Part shown: positions 63,444 through 64,000 of the stretch, one piece after another
Position numbering within the stretch: the stretch's first letter is position 1
How the letters are laid out: each line of letters begins with the position of its first letter
Source of the DNA: JAGWBF01 sp963663025
GTDB lineage: Bacteria; Chloroflexota; Dehalococcoidia; Lucifugimonadales; JAGWBF01
Length of the DNA stretch: 64,000 bases
Direction: 5' to 3'
Assembly: GCA_963663025.1 (NCBI GenBank)
Contig: OY760073.1
Location: forward strand, 1,178,001-1,242,000
The notes under the pieces: model-generated
The model's database searches: none
What the model was told of the DNA's origin: nothing
What the model saw: only the letters and a program-made list of their open reading frames with translations
Position numbers and translations under genes: made by a program

Positions 63444-64000
63444 TCATCCGAATGGCACCTGGCTCTGCTCGTGCTCGGCGCCGTTTCTCATTGGTGTGGG
63501 CATATCGCCCCTGGGCCGTTCGGCCCTGGTTTCCCCTGCGCTGCGGGCCATGGCGATGCGCCCGGTGCGCATCACTTCCCGGATGCCGAAGGGGCGCAGG
63601 AGATTGTACATAGCATCGATCTTGTCTTCGCCGCTGGTGATCTCGATGATGAGGGAATTGGGCCCGACATCGACGATGTTGGCGCGGAAGATGTTCACAA
63701 GCTGGATGATCTCGCTGCGGGTTGTGGGAGTGGCCCGGACCTTGATCAGCGCCACTTCCCGGGCGACGATCTCCTCCTCCACAAGCTCCGAAACCTTGAC
63801 CACCTCGATCAGCTTGTTGAGCTGCTTGGTCACCTGCTCCATGGTGGCGATGTCGCCCTCGACCACAAAGGTCATGCGGGACAAGTTGGGCTGCTCGCTC
63901 TGCCCCACCGCCAGGCTGGCGATGTTGAACCCCCTCCGGCGGAACAGGCTGGACACCCGGTTCAGGACGCCGGGCTGGTCCTGCACCAGCGCAACTATGG
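63444..64000 (-). CDS. ilvN: Acetolactate synthase small subunit (5' end outside window)
   Basis: Over 180 residues seen. ACT domain LVQDQPGVLNRVSSLFRRRGFNIASLAVG, then the C-terminal dimerisation domain (ALIKVRATPTTRSEIIQLVNIFRANIVDVG). The frame is open to the window edge, where IVALVQDQPG is encoded, so the start is beyond 64000. Regulates IlvB; branched-chain amino acid synthesis with ilvC and leuACD. Confidence 0.95.
   Translation of the reverse strand, partial: IVALVQDQPGVLNRVSSLFRRRGFNIASLAVGQSEQPNLSRMTFVVEGDIATMEQVTKQLNKLIEVVKVSELVEEEIVAREVALIKVRATPTTRSEIIQLVNIFRANIVDVGPNSLIIEITSGEDKIDAMYNLLRPFGIREVMRTGRIAMARSAGETRAERPRGDMPTPMRNGAEHEQSQVPFG

Overview
The window looks like a chromosomal piece of an uncultivated Chloroflexota bacterium, probably Dehalococcoidia or SAR202-like. 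This is inferred from high GC, the luciferase-like flavin oxidoreductase, the archaeal-type FBP aldolase/phosphatase, the split Mrp antiporter operon, and the mix of corrinoid salvage with Rieske and P450 oxygenases. No 16S gene or taxonomic search supports it. Three genes carry a single-base deletion, two of them at C/G runs, so some frameshifts may be assembly errors.

Layout. 1-4150: a flavin oxidoreductase, tRNA-Ala, and a COG0523 GTPase plus WD40 operon behind a Zur-like operator. 4480-12240: late cobalamin genes (cbiB, cobD, cobQ, pduX) facing a riboswitch-controlled btuC-btuF-cobO operon. 12487-19993: an eleven-gene Mrp/Mbh-type antiporter operon. 20665-24230: an exported protein, an EamA transporter and a sterol-reductase-family protein. 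24490-33721: a GPP34-P450 fusion, a sterol C-24 methyltransferase homologue, an RND transporter, a Rieske oxygenase resembling cholesterol 7-desaturases, and an LprG-like lipoprotein/P55-like MFS pair. 34139-36770: a cation/H+ antiporter and an SDR. 36990-45060: two arrays of about 130-bp repeat elements around a large fibronectin-type surface protein and a HEPN-like gene. 45135-46801: a Cap15-like CBASS effector and a NYN-domain protein. 47002-64000: tRNA-Ile and mostly housekeeping genes (sfsA, pyrF, rdgB, moaA, moaC, leuDCA, ilvC, ilvN), a methylmalonyl-CoA mutase subunit, an FBP aldolase/phosphatase, and a toxin-antitoxin insertion.

The most notable part is 23-34 kb. Three proteins from families that act on sterols (C14/C24 reductase, C-24 methyltransferase, DAF-36/Neverland-like Rieske oxygenase) sit with a P450 carrying an N-terminal GPP34 domain, a lipid-binding fold in eukaryotic GOLPH3. 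Beside them are two modules of types that traffic lipids (RND/MMPL, and LprG with a P55-type MFS). No oxidosqualene cyclase or squalene epoxidase is in the window, so the genes may modify a host or environmental sterol or another polycyclic lipid, or be completed elsewhere in the genome.

The second notable part is the repeat region. Ten full copies of a roughly 130-bp element with inverted-repeat ends lie either side of the surface-protein gene. The inside of the element is inverted in one array relative to the other while the outside flanks keep their orientation. The surface-protein gene has a run of 14 cytosines just after its signal peptide that puts the two halves out of frame.
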